Below are positions 36,771 to 45,104 of a stretch of DNA of 64,000 bases, in pieces. The notes under the pieces are model-generated. The model was not told where the DNA came from. It ran no database searches and worked only from the letters and a program-made list of their open reading frames with translations. The stretch covers positions 45,340 through 109,339 of the forward strand of contig NZ_LQWV01000039.1 of the NCBI RefSeq assembly GCF_001553855.1. Direction: 5' to 3'. The DNA comes from Streptococcus gordonii (lineage in GTDB: Bacteria; Bacillota; Bacilli; Lactobacillales; Streptococcaceae). Within the stretch, counting starts at the first letter, position 1, and each line of letters opens with the position of its first letter. The position numbers were made by a program, and so were the translations under genes.

Positions 36771-38552
36771 CTACTCCATTCTTCTTTTCTGAGCGATCAA
36801 GCGCTCCAGTTCTTCAATTGCCGTATCAACATCACCATTATGAGATGCTTCTCGGACTCTTTTCCCTATTATTTGATTTTCCTTACGGAGCAATTCCTTA
36901 TCTCTGATAGATTCAACTTCTGCCAACTCATTGTCCGCAATTTCGCTAGGTAAATCTTCTTCTAAAATACGATACCAGGCTTGTTGGACTCCATCTGATT
37001 GCTCAGACAAATCGTGTGATGTCACCTCACCATTTTCGCAAAGTATCTGGTATAGAATCTGTAATTCAGGTGTTGCAAACTGGAAATCTTCTCTCAAACG
37101 GTAATCATTCAAAACTATAGGATATTCAATCATTCGATTAAGAAGGTGATTCTCAGCTTTTACTAAACGAGACACTTGCTTAGAAAGCGGAAGATTTGTC
37201 TGAAAACGAGGCTGTTGATAAACCTGTTCCTGCTGACTCTTTCGATTACTTAAGCGACTATTGTTAACCGCCTGCTCAACTTGCTGGTAATCAAAGTCTG
37301 GTAGAAGCTCTGCCAGCATATAAATATACGAATTCTGCGCCGTAATCGATGAGGTCTGAGCAATAATCGGAGCCATTTTCTCAACGAATTCAATCTGAGC
37401 TTGTAGATTCTCAGTATTTTCCGGTTTCAGATAGCGAATTAGAAACTCAACATCACTTATCCGAGTTTTGGTTAGCAAATATTGCAGTTCTTCAGGAGAA
37501 TTTTTTTGAATAAATTCATCTGGATCCATCTGATCTGGAATAGAGACAATCTCAACAGATAAATCTTTTAATTCATCCAAAGCTTTAACAGTTGCTGCCT
37601 GTCCAGCCTTATCACCATCGTAAGATAAGATAACCTTTTTACAATACTTGCTAAGATGCTGAACATGTTCATGTGTCAAGGCCGTCCCCATTGAAGCGAC
37701 TGCATTTTCGATACCTGCCCGGTAAGCAGCAATGACATCCATGAAACCTTCCATCAGATAGACTTCATGACTTTTCTTTATGGTTGCTTTTGCCTTGTCC
37801 AAATGATAGAGTTCATAGCTCTTATTGAAAATAGCTGTGCTTCGACTATTTTTATACTTAGCTTGATGACTATCAGTCGGAGGGGATTCCTCCCAAATCC
37901 TTCCGGAAAATGCCACTACTTGGCCATTATCATTGGCCAAAGGAAACATGATACGATTTTGAAAAGCATCATAAACTAGATTACTCTCTGCTAGATTAAA
38001 CAGTCCCGAGTTCATAATGGTTGCTTCATCAAATTTTTCAACCATACTCTGATAAAGATAGTTGCCTTCACTAGGGGCTAAACCAATCTGAAAATGCTTA
38101 ACGATCTCATCAGTCAATCCACGTTTGTAAAGATAAGTTCTAGCTTCTTCTCCCATCTTGGTCGTCATCAAGATAGCATGATAAAATTTCGCAGCCTCAG
38201 TATGAATATCATAGAGAGCTTGATACGGGTGTTGTCTTTTGGGTTGGGATAGATCATTTTTATCAACTGCAAGTTGAATACCCGATCGTTCAGCAATTAT
38301 TTGGACGGCTTCCATAAATGAAACGCCACGATATTCTTCGATAAACTTAAAAACATCTCCCGACTTGCCGCAACCAAAACAGTGGTAAAACTGCTTATCT
38401 TCAACGACATTAAAGGAAGGTGTCTTTTCTCCATGAAATGGACATAGTCCAAGAAAGTTGCGTCCAGCCTTAGTCAGAGCAACAACTTCTCCTATGACTT
38501 CGACGATATTGACGCTGTTTTTAATATCAGAAATGATTTCTTTATCAATCAC
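36771..38552 (-). CDS. dnaG: DNA primase
   Basis: Synthesises RNA primers at the replication fork. It has 593 residues. The zinc-binding site is [14 protein letters not shown] and [13 protein letters not shown] near residues 40-65. The TOPRIM core has [12 protein letters not shown] near 255 with the catalytic Glu, then [14 protein letters not shown] near 305. A C-terminal helicase-binding region follows. Start is taken as GTG at 38552 ([12 protein letters not shown]), with GGAGG nine bases upstream; an earlier in-frame ATG contains that RBS and would add eight residues not seen in relatives. First gene of dnaG-rpoD-sufT. Confidence 0.96.
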   Translation of the reverse strand: MIDKEIISDIKNSVNIVEVIGEVVALTKAGRNFLGLCPFHGEKTPSFNVVEDKQFYHCFGCGKSGDVFKFIEEYRGVSFMEAVQIIAERSGIQLAVDKNDLSQPKRQHPYQALYDIHTEAAKFYHAILMTTKMGEEARTYLYKRGLTDEIVKHFQIGLAPSEGNYLYQSMVEKFDEATIMNSGLFNLAESNLVYDAFQNRIMFPLANDNGQVVAFSGRIWEESPPTDSHQAKYKNSRSTAIFNKSYELYHLDKAKATIKKSHEVYLMEGFMDVIAAYRAGIENAVASMGTALTHEHVQHLSKYCKKVILSYDGDKAGQAATVKALDELKDLSVEIVSIPDQMDPDEFIQKNSPEELQYLLTKTRISDVEFLIRYLKPENTENLQAQIEFVEKMAPIIAQTSSITAQNSYIYMLAELLPDFDYQQVEQAVNNSRLSNRKSQQEQVYQQPRFQTNLPLSKQVSRLVKAENHLLNRMIEYPIVLNDYRLREDFQFATPELQILYQILCENGEVTSHDLSEQSDGVQQAWYRILEEDLPSEIADNELAEVESIRDKELLRKENQIIGKRVREASHNGDVDTAIEELERLIAQKRRME

Positions 38553-38698
38553 CCGACAATACCTCCAATTTACCATAGAATACTATGTTATATTTTATAA
38601 TAAATTGACAAAAAAGTAAAATATCAGCTACAGATTTACAAATAAATAAACTTTAAAAGAAAGACATGAAAATTTAACAATCCTATAAAATCAACCAC

Positions 38699-38727
38699 TT
38701 GCAAAAGGTTGTTATTTTCATTATAAT
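38699..38727 (+). promoter_or_regulatory. mscL promoter
   Basis: -35 TTGCAA (38699-38704), 17-base spacer, -10 TATAAT (38722-38727). The mscL start is about 30 bases further on, with an AAGGAG site. Confidence 0.7.
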
Positions 38728-38757
38728 AGAGACTGATTAAAAAAAGGAGATATTTCT

Positions 38758-39138
38758 ATGTTAAAAGAGTTAAAAAGCTTTTTACTTCGTGGCAACGTAG
38801 TTGACCTAGCTGTTGCTGTTATCATTGGTGCTGCTTTTGGTGCAATTGTTACTTCATTAGTAAATGACATTATCACACCACTTATTTTAAACCCAGCCTT
38901 GAGCGCTGCTGGTGTAGATAAAATTGCTGAATTATCTTGGAACGGTATTGCATATGGTAACTTCCTAAGTGCGGTTATTAACTTCCTTGTTATCGGAACA
39001 GTTCTTTTCTTCATTGTTAAGGCTGCTGAAAAAGCTCAAAGCTTCGGTAAAAAACAAGAAGAAGTTGTCGAAGAAGAACCAGCTCCAACTGAACTTGAAG
39101 TACTTCAAGAAATCAAAGCTTTGCTTGAAAAAAAATAA
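38758..39138 (+). CDS. mscL: Large-conductance mechanosensitive channel
   Basis: Pentameric membrane channel that opens under osmotic downshock. It has 126 residues. The amphipathic N-terminus MLKELKSFLLRGNVVDLAVAVIIGAAFGAIV and first pore helix are typical. The second membrane helix is FLSAVINFLVIGTVLFFIVKA. The C-terminal bundle contains an unusually acidic stretch (QEEVVEEEPAPTELEVL). Monocistronic, with its own promoter and terminator. Confidence 0.97.
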   Translation: MLKELKSFLLRGNVVDLAVAVIIGAAFGAIVTSLVNDIITPLILNPALSAAGVDKIAELSWNGIAYGNFLSAVINFLVIGTVLFFIVKAAEKAQSFGKKQEEVVEEEPAPTELEVLQEIKALLEKK

Positions 39139-39144
39139 TACAAC

Positions 39145-39177
39145 AAAAAACCTGAAAGTATATGTTCAGGTTTTTTT
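39145..39177 (+). terminator. mscL terminator
   Basis: AAAAAACCTGAA / TTCAGGTTTTTT stem with an 8-base loop and a T-run, just after the mscL stop. Confidence 0.85.
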
Positions 39178-39213
39178 ATTGCATTCCTACAATAACGTAA
39201 TAGTTCTTTAACA

Positions 39214-39239
39214 AAAAAACAGCCCTGAGGCTGTTTTTT
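39214..39239 (-). terminator. rpsU terminator
   Basis: AAAAAACAGCC-CTGA-GGCTGTTTTTT, readable on both strands, just beyond the rpsU stop. Confidence 0.85.
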
Positions 39240-39246
39240 ATTTCAA

Positions 39247-39423
39247 TTAGAATTTCTTGCGCTTACGAGCTGCTTCTGATTTACGTTTACGTTTTACAGA
39301 AGGCTTTTCATAGAATTCACGTTTGCGTGTTTCTTGAAGAGTACCAGCTTTAGTAACAGCGCGTTTGAAACGGCGAAGAGCGTCATCAAGAGATTCGTTC
39401 TTACGTACTACTGTTTTTGACAT
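39247..39423 (-). CDS. rpsU: 30S ribosomal protein S21
   Basis: Small basic ribosomal protein of 58 residues that helps initiation on the 30S subunit. The sequence [21 protein letters not shown], then the Arg/Lys-rich tail ending RKRKKF, is diagnostic. The ATG at 39423 is chosen over an in-frame ATG six codons earlier (MKGVKN), because GGGAGTG lies just before the inner ATG. Monocistronic with strong promoter and terminator. Confidence 0.97.
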
Positions 39424-39457
39424 GTTTTTCACTCCCTTCAAGTTCAGAATCTAGTTA

Positions 39458-39486
39458 ATGATATCATATTAGGAAATTCATGTCAA
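39458..39486 (-). promoter_or_regulatory. rpsU promoter
   Basis: Minus strand TTGACA (39481-39486), 17-base spacer, TATCAT (39458-39463) preceded by TGA. Near-consensus, as expected for a ribosomal protein gene. Confidence 0.75.
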
Positions 39487-39549
39487 GTTTTTATTGAATA
39501 CTATGTGCCTGTTCTTTTAAGATTTAAAAAAATTACTCTAAGATTCACT

Positions 39550-40233
39550 TTACAATGTTTTTTTCTTTTTAGCAGCTTTGGAAATAGTCATCGACAAAAC
39601 CTTATCATAGACGAGAAACTGCTGCATGAGCTTACTATCACTTATCTCCGGCAATAAATCAATAACGTATTCCAACTTGATCAATTGCTTTTCAGCTGCT
39701 TCAATTGATGTCATTTCAACACTTTTACAGTTAGCTGAAAAAATAGCTTCAAAGAGTAATTCATAATCAAAATTAGCTGGAACCTTTATTTCCACATATC
39801 GTCTTGTCTGGCTAACAGAAGTAAAATTCATTTTTTCAAAAATCAACCAAACAAAGGAAATTGATAGGGTAAAAACGACAGCTAAAGCAACAAATCCCAT
39901 CCCTGTTGTAATTCCGATGGCTGTTGCCATAAAGACTGCCAAGAGCTCTTTTGATCCTCCTGCAGCAGATCGAAAGCGAATCAAACTAAAAGTTCCCGCT
40001 ACAGCAACACTGGTACCTAAATTGCCATTCACTAGGAAAATGATAATAGAAATAATAGCAGGTAACAGAGACAAAGTAATCACAAATTCTTTTGTATAAA
40101 TCGTTTGACGTTTATATACCTTGGCTAAAACAATCCCTAAAATCAAGCTTGTGATCATTGAAAAAATCAGAGCTAAGGGATTAATTTTCACTTCAGCCGA
40201 GGAATAAATACTATTAAATAACTGATTGAGCAT
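39550..40233 (-). CDS. DUF4956 membrane protein
   Basis: A 227-residue protein with about four membrane segments in its first 130 residues, then a cytoplasmic ferredoxin-like domain (RRYVEIKVPANFDYELLFEAIF). The conserved family stretch is GTFSLIRFRSAAGGSKELLAVFMATAIGITTGMG near residue 80-115, seen in parts. DUF4956 proteins are commonly encoded next to VTC-domain proteins, as here, where the VTC gene ends 10 bases upstream. The likely role is partner or channel for the VTC enzyme; this is inference from gene pairing. The operon has BlaI-type operators in its promoter. Confidence 0.85.
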   Translation of the reverse strand: MLNQLFNSIYSSAEVKINPLALIFSMITSLILGIVLAKVYKRQTIYTKEFVITLSLLPAIISIIIFLVNGNLGTSVAVAGTFSLIRFRSAAGGSKELLAVFMATAIGITTGMGFVALAVVFTLSISFVWLIFEKMNFTSVSQTRRYVEIKVPANFDYELLFEAIFSANCKSVEMTSIEAAEKQLIKLEYVIDLLPEISDSKLMQQFLVYDKVLSMTISKAAKKKKTL

Positions 40234-40243
40234 TGAGATCTCC

Positions 40244-40975
40244 TTAAGACTTGACTGTGTGGCTTAATCTTTCTTTTGTCTGTAGGTATGCTTTGCCATA
40301 TTTTGAGAAGGATTGATCCATGAGACCAAATTTATTAAGAATACCAGCCATCCATTGAGGATATTGACCAGGGACCTTAATTTCCATAATGGCTTTTCCA
40401 TCTTCTAGCAAAGGCCAGCCATAGCGTCCAGAAGTCAACTCAACATCATAATCTCTATATCGAATATTTGAATCAACGGTCACACGCACCTTCTTATCCT
40501 CTAATCCCTTCATAGAATAACGATCATAGCTAATCACCATTTTTGGTTTTAAATCTAGATAGCGTTCTTGTAATGCGACTACTTCTGCCTTCACTCGATC
40601 ATCAGAAATAGTCGCATCAACTAATCCATTTTCAATGAAATTTACAACCGAAACTGGATTAGAGACTAGCCGATACTTAAATCCAACTTCTTCAGACTTT
40701 TTCTTAATTTCTAAGAAAACTTGACAATCATCTGTAGGTTGCTCTGCATAAGTTCTCATACGTAACTTTTCACGCCCACCTTTGCGAGCAATCGAATCTT
40801 GAATCATCTGAAAATCATCATTATCAAAATAGATATTTGTTATAGTTGATGTTGCATAGTCATCAGCAATAAGATAAGGAGCCATCTCAGCCTCTAAACG
40901 CTCTAATGTGGCCCGGTCTAAGATATACTTAGTCTCGATACGCTGAAAGTTTGTTTGAATCTTCTTTTGTTTCAT
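40244..40975 (-). CDS. VTC-domain polyphosphate-polymerase-like protein
   Basis: A 243-residue protein of the VTC (triphosphate tunnel metalloenzyme) family, whose eukaryotic member Vtc4 makes polyphosphate from ATP. The beta-strand motifs lining the tunnel are present in order: RIETKYIL near residue 12, REKLRMRTY near 67, VFLEIKKK near 85, KMVISYDRYSM near 145, RVTVDSNIRYR near 163 and IMEIKVPG near 195. All keep alternating Arg/Lys/Glu. No membrane segment is present, so the DUF4956 partner probably provides the membrane part. Start at 40975 has AAGGAG eight bases upstream. Polyphosphate synthesis is likely but not proven for such bacterial proteins. Confidence 0.8.
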   Translation of the reverse strand: MKQKKIQTNFQRIETKYILDRATLERLEAEMAPYLIADDYATSTITNIYFDNDDFQMIQDSIARKGGREKLRMRTYAEQPTDDCQVFLEIKKKSEEVGFKYRLVSNPVSVVNFIENGLVDATISDDRVKAEVVALQERYLDLKPKMVISYDRYSMKGLEDKKVRVTVDSNIRYRDYDVELTSGRYGWPLLEDGKAIMEIKVPGQYPQWMAGILNKFGLMDQSFSKYGKAYLQTKERLSHTVKS

Positions 40976-40995
40976 GGGGATTCTCCTTTTTTATT

Positions 40996-41007
40996 CTACA
41001 AATGTAG
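40996..41007. promoter_or_regulatory. BlaI/CopY-type operator, leader of VTC gene
   Basis: CTACAAATGTAG, a perfect dyad CTACA-N2-TGTAG, 21 bases before the VTC start and next to its ribosome-binding site. It matches the TACA-N2-TGTA operator core of BlaI/MecI/CopY repressors. Confidence 0.75.
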
Positions 41008-41060
41008 TTTAATGATTTAAAAGAAAGAGAGCAACTGCTCAAAACCTAAAAATTTTATTT

Positions 41061-41072
41061 CTACATTTGTCG
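41061..41072. promoter_or_regulatory. BlaI/CopY-type operator, half degenerate
   Basis: CTACATTTGTCG, matching CTACA-N2-TGTAG except for one base in the right half. It lies about 15 bases downstream of the VTC operon -10. Confidence 0.6.
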
Positions 41073-41083
41073 TTTATAGTTAT

Positions 41084-41112
41084 ATTCTACACTTGTAGTT
41101 TTTGTTTGTCAA
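41084..41112 (-). promoter_or_regulatory. VTC-DUF4956 promoter with overlapping BlaI-type operator
   Basis: Minus strand -35 TTGACA (41107-41112), 17-base spacer, -10 TAGAAT (41084-41089). The perfect dyad CTACACTTGTAG (41087-41098) covers the spacer end and half of the -10. The blaI promoter has the same arrangement at the same offset (43057-43085), which ties both units to one repressor. Confidence 0.8.
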
Positions 41113-41133
41113 GAGATTTTTTAAAAAATATAA

Positions 41134-41178
41134 AACTCTATCTATTTAGGTTCATATCAAACCTAAATAGATAGAGTT
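41134..41178 (-). terminator. Terminator of blaI-blaR1 unit
   Basis: Minus strand: 19-bp perfect stem from AACTCTATC to GATAGAGTT with a 7-base loop and T-rich tail, directly after the M56 protease stop. It insulates this unit from the VTC promoter. Confidence 0.9.
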
Positions 41179-41182
41179 AATT

Positions 41183-42628
41183 TTAATCATCATCGTCATC
41201 CTTATCATCATCGGCGTCTTTATCGTCATCATCTCGAGAAGATGAAGTCTGACTCTTACTTGGTGATGGAACTGTTGTGACACTTGGACTACTACTATGG
41301 GTTGTCACAGCTGGCTGATTAGTATCTGTTGAAGTATGATTCGAACTTGGGACTTCTTTCTCAACTGTTACAGTCTTTTCGACTACAGTGTGTTGTTTAG
41401 ATTTTAAAACTTTTCCATTCTTTGCATTGATTAGAAGCTCATGGGCAGTTTGACCGTGAGAAAAATAGATTTGGTAATTGTCCTTATCTCGAACAATCTT
41501 TAAATTTTTAATATCTTTTTCGCCAAGACCTAAATCTTTCAAGGCAACAGCCAAAGCCTGGTCTTGACTAAATTCTTTAGATACTTTTTTATTGATTACT
41601 TTCTGCGTTTTTTGAACATTAATTGCAGAAGTTTCAATAGCAAAGACCGAGCTAGTCAAAAGCAAGAGAACTGAAACGGCTACTACAAAAACGGTTGACA
41701 ATAACTTCTTAGGTAGACGACTATCCATAATGCTGACAATCCGTCTCTTTAGATTAAATTTTTCAGAGTAAAAGCAGGTCGTCAAAGCAATCGGCGTCTT
41801 TTTACTGCGATCAATCATAGTTAAAATTGTCTCTCCATAAAAAGTCCGGTAATGCATATCTTGATCATTTAAGACATCATAATCACAATACATTTCTCCT
41901 ACTTCTTGAGTTTCACGACAAGCTAGACGAACTATTGGATTAAACCAATGAAGACTTTTAACAAGGATCGCTAAAAGATTAATCAAGACATCATAGTGTT
42001 TGTAGTGCGTCAATTCATGTCTGAAAACAAGTTGCAACTCTTCCTCAGTGTAGTCAGACTCTGGTAATACAATCAATATATCTCTGAAGCCAATTAGCAT
42101 AGGACTTTGTGACATAGGATAGTGAAGCAGGCGAACCTTATTTTTAATTCCCATCTCTTCTTGGATCTTTTGTAATTGGGCCAGAGCTTCTTCATCTTCA
42201 ACGGGAGTCCCCCATCGTTTTAGCATCTTTCTAAAAAGAATATAGGAATAAGCATATCGAGCGATGCTAAAGACAAAGCCTAGCAACCATATTGCAATAA
42301 GAATCTCGAACCAAGGCAAATTTAGAAAACTTTGCCACAGATTGGGCTGAATCGTTTTTTCAGTAACTTGAGAAGCTACTTGTGCTGTTCCTGAAGGAAC
42401 CTGTGTAGCCACTGTATTGATCGTTGATCCTGCATTCATCCGAATCAAACCTGAACCAAACTGAGGACGAAATGGGAAGAGAAAACTCAGCAAAACCAAA
42501 AACCAAATGACATATTTTGCTCGGGCTGAAACCCGCGTCTTAAAAAGCGCAAAAAGTAAACTAAGTAGGATTACTAAAATCGAGGTAGTAAGACTGGTTA
42601 ACAAAAAAGATAAAAGGAATTGCTTCAT
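41183..42628 (-). CDS. M56 (BlaR1-type) metallopeptidase with PepSY-like region and Asp-rich tail
   Basis: A 481-residue membrane protein. The N-terminal half has three to four membrane helices and the zinc protease site FRHELTHYKHYDVL (HExxH) near residue 205, as in BlaR1/MecR1. After the last membrane helix (TVFVVAVSVLLLLTSSVFA near 325) the exterior part is not a penicillin-binding domain. It has a PepSY-like segment (KEFSQDQALAVALKDLGLGEKDIKNLKIVRD), a Ser/Thr/Pro linker and a tail made almost only of Asp with two Lys and one Ala. It follows the BlaI-like repressor by 14 bases. By analogy the sensor activates cytosolic proteolysis that frees the repressor's targets. The signal is unknown; a cation or polymer is a guess from the acidic tail. 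Confidence 0.85.
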   Translation of the reverse strand: MKQFLLSFLLTSLTTSILVILLSLLFALFKTRVSARAKYVIWFLVLLSFLFPFRPQFGSGLIRMNAGSTINTVATQVPSGTAQVASQVTEKTIQPNLWQSFLNLPWFEILIAIWLLGFVFSIARYAYSYILFRKMLKRWGTPVEDEEALAQLQKIQEEMGIKNKVRLLHYPMSQSPMLIGFRDILIVLPESDYTEEELQLVFRHELTHYKHYDVLINLLAILVKSLHWFNPIVRLACRETQEVGEMYCDYDVLNDQDMHYRTFYGETILTMIDRSKKTPIALTTCFYSEKFNLKRRIVSIMDSRLPKKLLSTVFVVAVSVLLLLTSSVFAIETSAINVQKTQKVINKKVSKEFSQDQALAVALKDLGLGEKDIKNLKIVRDKDNYQIYFSHGQTAHELLINAKNGKVLKSKQHTVVEKTVTVEKEVPSSNHTSTDTNQPAVTTHSSSPSVTTVPSPSKSQTSSSRDDDDKDADDDKDDDDD

Positions 42629-42642
42629 GGTGATGACTCCAC

Positions 42643-43020
42643 TTATTTATTCTGATCAAGTAAACTCCTCAACTCGTCTAATTCATTGTCTGACAAAGAA
42701 TTAGATGAAAAGAGAGTTTTAACAAGGCCCCCCATGGAATGACCACTATAACGCTTTAGAAAATCTGAAGTTTCTACTTCTAGGTATTCATCTTCTGAGA
42801 TAATGGCCGTATACTGTCTTTCACGTCCCTTACGGACACTTTCTAAAAAGCCTTTTTCCGTTAAGCGAGCTAAGACAGTTAACAGGGTCTGGGGTTTCCA
42901 ATGGTTATCTTCGCCCAGTTTTTCCATAATTTGGGCAGAAGTTGTTGGGTTTGGCAATTGCCAAATTACTTTTAAAATAGTAAATTCTCCGTCAGGCAAA
43001 CGTTTAATGGATGTTTTCAT
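42643..43020 (-). CDS. BlaI/MecI/CopY family repressor
   Basis: A 125-residue winged-helix repressor. The DNA-binding part is LPDGEFTILKVIWQLPNPTTSAQIMEKLG with the recognition helix KPQTLLTVLARLTEKGFL near residues 43-60. The C-terminal dimerisation part ends LSDNELDELRSLLDQ. There is no CxCx4CxC metal motif, so it is not a copper-sensing CopY. It is encoded just before the M56 protease, like blaI-blaR1. The operator in its own promoter and the same operators before the VTC operon make autoregulation and VTC control likely. Confidence 0.9.
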   Translation of the reverse strand: MKTSIKRLPDGEFTILKVIWQLPNPTTSAQIMEKLGEDNHWKPQTLLTVLARLTEKGFLESVRKGRERQYTAIISEDEYLEVETSDFLKRYSGHSMGGLVKTLFSSNSLSDNELDELRSLLDQNK

Positions 43021-43056
43021 AGTCTTCCCGTCTTTCTATATTCTATTCTCATCTTT

Positions 43057-43085
43057 ATTCTACACTTGTCTAATTAAAAAGTCAA
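43057..43085 (-). promoter_or_regulatory. blaI-type promoter with overlapping operator
   Basis: Minus strand -35 TTGACT (43080-43085), 17-base spacer, -10 TAGAAT (43057-43062). The operator CTACACTTGTCT (43060-43071) overlaps the -10 and spacer end at exactly the offset seen in the VTC promoter. Right half has one mismatch from TGTAG. Confidence 0.8.
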
Positions 43086-43094
43086 TCCTTATGC

Positions 43095-43131
43095 AAAAAA
43101 GAGTGAGAAATAAAATACTCCCACTCTTTTT
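43095..43131 (-). terminator. DUF1304 gene terminator
   Basis: Minus strand AAAAAGAGTGGGAG pairs with CTCACTCTTTTTT, followed by T-run. It separates the DUF1304 gene from the blaI promoter. Confidence 0.8.
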
Positions 43132-43483
43132 AGAAAAATAAACTGATTAAGGTCAGTATAGCTAACCCTCCCTGCTTAAGCAAGATTTTCGGATCACTAG
43201 TCAATGCTCCATAGGCCGCCACTAAGATAATGTAAATCATAAAGATAGCCATCCAAAAAGAATCTTGGGTAAAAACAGCTAGTAAAACCAAGACAGCAAT
43301 CAAACCATTATAGACTCCTTGGTTTTTAAAAAGAGTGTTAACCGATTCCCTCTCAAGCTCCTCCTGAGTCATGTTAAAGACTCGAGCTGTTATTTTTGAA
43401 GCTGTTGCAAATGTCTCCAAATACATGATATAAAAAAATTCTAAAGAAACTAAAATTGCTGAAATAATAGTAAATATAGACAT
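43130..43483 (-). CDS. DUF1304 small membrane protein
   Basis: A 117-residue protein with four hydrophobic segments, matching the DUF1304 family in length and pattern. LEFFYIMYLETFATASKITARVFNMT near residues 13-40 and TLFKNQGVYNGLIA near 50 are the conserved parts. RBS AAGGAGGAC. Function unknown. It is divergent from the Har-type flavoprotein gene and could share control with it. Confidence 0.8.
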   Translation of the reverse strand: MSIFTIISAILVSLEFFYIMYLETFATASKITARVFNMTQEELERESVNTLFKNQGVYNGLIAVLVLLAVFTQDSFWMAIFMIYIILVAAYGALTSDPKILLKQGGLAILTLISLFF

Positions 43484-43615
43484 CTTGTCCTCCTTCTTTT
43501 AAAACCTAATTTAATCAGTATAACATAGAAATCAACATGAAAGGAAAATATTGCTCAAAACGTATACATATCACTTTTAAATGTCAAATAAAGAGCATAA
43601 ATAAAATAGGCGTAG

Positions 43616-43651
43616 CAGAAATCAGCAATTTCTGACTAGATGTGATACAAT
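43616..43651 (+). promoter_or_regulatory. har promoter with palindromic operator candidate
   Basis: Extended -10 TGATACAAT (TACAAT 43646-43651) without a good -35. A perfect dyad CAGAAAT-CAGCA-ATTTCTG (43616-43634) lies exactly over the -35 position. This suggests a repressor or activator site for the following redox gene. Confidence 0.55.
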
Positions 43652-43675
43652 CTTTTTGAAAAATGGAGGTAAATT

Positions 43676-44992
43676 ATGTTAACTTATGATCTGATTGTTA
43701 TCGGCTTTGGTAAGGCTGGTAAAACATTGGCTGCTAAAATGGCAACCCAAGGAAAAAAAGTTGCTTTGATTGAGCGAAGCAAGGCTATGTATGGGGGAAC
43801 CTGTATCAATATCGCCTGCATCCCAACCAAAACTCTCTTAGTCGCAGCTGAAAAGGGCTTAACTTTTGACCAAGTCATAGCTGAAAAGAATGCTGTAACT
43901 AGCCGCCTTAATAGTAAAAACTATGCAGGAGTTAGCGGTGCTGGTGTCGACATTATCGATGGGGAAGCTCATTTCCTTTCCAACAAAGTCATCGAAATCA
44001 CAGCTGGTGATGAAAAAGAGGAACTGACTGCTGAGACTATTGTCATCAATACTGGTGCTGTTTCCAATGTCCTACCGATTCCTGGATTGACTGATACTAA
44101 AAATGTTTACGATTCAACAGGTATCCAAAACCTGAAAGAACTTCCTAAACGCTTAGGAGTTCTAGGTGGCGGTAATATCGGCCTAGAATTTGCTGGACTC
44201 TACAACAAATTGGGCAGTCAAGTAACTGTACTGGATGCTGCACCTGTCTTTCTCCCTCGAGTAGAACCTTCTATCGCTACTCTAGCTAAGAAGTACATGG
44301 AAGAAGACGGAATCCAGCTCTTACAAAATGTTCGTACCACACAGGTCAAAAATGATGGTGATGAAGTTGTCGTTGTGACAGAGGATGGAGAATTCCGCTT
44401 TGACGCCCTGCTCTATGCTACTGGACGCAAACCGAATATTGAGCCACTTCACTTGGAAAATACTGACATTGAGCTGACAGAACGCGGAGCTATCAAGGTT
44501 GATAAACACTTGGAAACATCTGTACCTGGTGTATTTGCAGCGGGTGATGTCAATGGCGGTCTCCAGTTCACTTATATCTCACTGGATGACTTCCGTATCC
44601 TTTATAGCTATCTGGCTGGGGATGGCAGCTACACACTAGAAGACCGTAAAAACGTCCCTACTAGCATGTTCATCACACCGCCTTTGGCTCAAATCGGATT
44701 GACTGAAAAGGAAGCGCAAGAGCAAGGACTGCCGATTGCAGTTAAGGAGATTCCAGTCGCAGCAATGCCTCGCGGACATGTCAATGCTGACTTACGCGGT
44801 GCCTTCAAGGCTGTTGTCAACACTGAAACCAAGGAAATTGTTGGAGCGACTATCTTCTCAGCTGGAGCTCAGGAAATTATCAATATCCTGACTGTAGCCA
44901 TGGATAATAAGATTCCTTACACTTACTTGAGAAAGCAAATCTTTACCCACCCGACGCTGGCTGAAAACCTCAATGATTTATTTGCTATCTAA
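43676..44992 (+). CDS. har: RclA/Har-type flavoprotein disulfide reductase (hypothiocyanous acid reductase)
   Basis: A 438-residue class I flavoprotein disulfide reductase. FAD binding is DLIVIGFGKAGKTLAAKMA, the redox Cys pair is GGTCINIACIPTKTL (Cys43 and Cys48), NAD(P) binding is LGVLGGGNIGLEFAGLY near residue 160, the second FAD motif is VPGVFAAGDVNGG, and the dimer-interface HPTLAENL lies at the C-terminus. It closely resembles the pneumococcal enzyme named Har, which reduces hypothiocyanous acid made by lactoperoxidase in saliva and airways, and E. coli RclA. Activity is inferred from that resemblance. RBS TGGAGG. Followed by a terminator. Confidence 0.85.
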   Translation: MLTYDLIVIGFGKAGKTLAAKMATQGKKVALIERSKAMYGGTCINIACIPTKTLLVAAEKGLTFDQVIAEKNAVTSRLNSKNYAGVSGAGVDIIDGEAHFLSNKVIEITAGDEKEELTAETIVINTGAVSNVLPIPGLTDTKNVYDSTGIQNLKELPKRLGVLGGGNIGLEFAGLYNKLGSQVTVLDAAPVFLPRVEPSIATLAKKYMEEDGIQLLQNVRTTQVKNDGDEVVVVTEDGEFRFDALLYATGRKPNIEPLHLENTDIELTERGAIKVDKHLETSVPGVFAAGDVNGGLQFTYISLDDFRILYSYLAGDGSYTLEDRKNVPTSMFITPPLAQIGLTEKEAQEQGLPIAVKEIPVAAMPRGHVNADLRGAFKAVVNTETKEIVGATIFSAGAQEIINILTVAMDNKIPYTYLRKQIFTHPTLAENLNDLFAI

Positions 44993-44996
44993 TTTC

Positions 44997-45019
44997 AAGC
45001 CCCATCAGGGGCTTTTAAT
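44997..45019 (+). terminator. har terminator
   Basis: AAGCCCC-ATCA-GGGGCTT followed by TTAAT, just after the har stop. Confidence 0.8.
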
Positions 45020-45104
45020 ATTAGGTAAACTTACTCACTTACATTTCTCCCCCTTTTTGTGGTACAATAATGCTAGTTTATTTTAAAAAAGATTGAGGAA
45101 AATT

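Noticed and set aside
42643..43020. CopY copper repressor
   Set aside because: The C-terminal CxC metal motif is absent and no copper ATPase or chaperone gene is nearby; BlaI-like with M56 partner fits better.
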